This document shows positions 13,835-14,061 of a stretch of DNA of 14,061 nt, in pieces; the stretch's first letter is position 1, and each line of letters starts with the position of its first letter. Location: positions 1 to 14,061 of the forward strand of contig CAZFWV010000165.1 in NCBI GenBank assembly GCA_964522605.1, read 5' to 3'. Under the pieces are notes generated by a model, which saw nothing but the letters and a program-made list of their open reading frames with translations, did no database searches and had not been told where the DNA came from. Source of the stretch: CAVZLD01 sp964522605. Its GTDB lineage: Bacteria; Planctomycetota; Planctomycetia; Pirellulales; Pirellulaceae. The position numbers and the translations under genes were made by a program.

Positions 13835-13981
13835 ATCGGACTGGACGTAAGAAGCAGACCGGGGAAACGCTGGCCCGCCTTGCTGAAACCTGCCGAAAAA
13901 CGCGACGGATATCGTGGACGGCCTCGCCTCCCAAATCCCCATCGCCATGACAGCACGCGAAACACGTACGCGCAGTCGAGT
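13835..13981. other. Intergenic, nothing recognised
   Basis: Short stretch between the repeat and the stop of the right-edge gene. I see no promoter, hairpin or coding signal worth naming. Confidence 0.5.
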
Positions 13982-14061
13982 TCACTCCACCGCGACGATC
14001 GCGGCCACCCAGTGTCCGTCACGGGGCGCACGGATCGAAACGATGGCTCCCGCCTTCAGCG
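13982..14061 (-). CDS. C-terminus of an unidentified gene (partial)
   Basis: The minus-strand frame entering from the right edge reads LKAGAIVSIRAPRDGHWVAA then IVAVE and TGA (stop at 13982-13984). The alternating hydrophobic pattern looks like the final beta-strands of a real protein. Only about 25 residues are inside the window, so no family can be assigned. The rest lies to the right. Confidence 0.4.
   Translation of the reverse strand, partial: LKAGAIVSIRAPRDGHWVAAIVAVE

Overview
This is a moderately GC-rich bacterial chromosome segment. The gene set is ordinary housekeeping, with long intergenic spaces filled by dispersed imperfect-palindrome repeats, few strong ribosome-binding sites and many exported proteins. 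That style suggests a planctomycete (Planctomycetota), but no 16S or lineage marker is present, so the assignment is an inference at moderate confidence.

Layout. Positions 1-602 hold no supported gene but carry repeat copy A. An exported SMP-30/gluconolactonase-like protein (603-1586, +) converges on an exported thioredoxin-fold protein (1655-2128, -). Repeat copy B (about 2502-2634) lies just beyond the stop of an RsmD-type rRNA methyltransferase (2649-3275, -). The rsmD gene diverges from an exported cyclophilin-type peptidylprolyl isomerase (3477-4607, +). Repeat copy C (4616-4848) follows, then a possible 52-residue small protein on the minus strand (4854-5012).

The core of the window is a three-gene unit on the plus strand: a LysR-type regulator (5190-6149), the glutamate synthase large subunit gltB (6156-10769) and the small subunit gltD (10851-12434). 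The regulator stops 6 bases before gltB starts, so it is probably the first gene of the operon. A dyad with T-N11-A geometry lies just upstream of it. GltB and GltD together make two glutamates from glutamine and 2-oxoglutarate using NADPH, the GOGAT half of ammonia assimilation. Downstream is a radical-SAM protein of the PflX/COG1313 family (12711-13673), bracketed by two copies of a second hairpin repeat family. The window ends in the C-terminus of an unidentified minus-strand gene (13982-14061).

I see no defence system, prophage, transposase, CRISPR array or RNA gene. The most distinctive material is the repeats. One family has a 74-base core of fixed length with a 9-base internal period, inside a 114-base imperfect hairpin and a roughly 233-base unit. 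The other is a GTTTAACCGCG hairpin family, one copy of which has a tandemly tripled arm. Copies of both tend to lie within a few dozen bases after stop codons.
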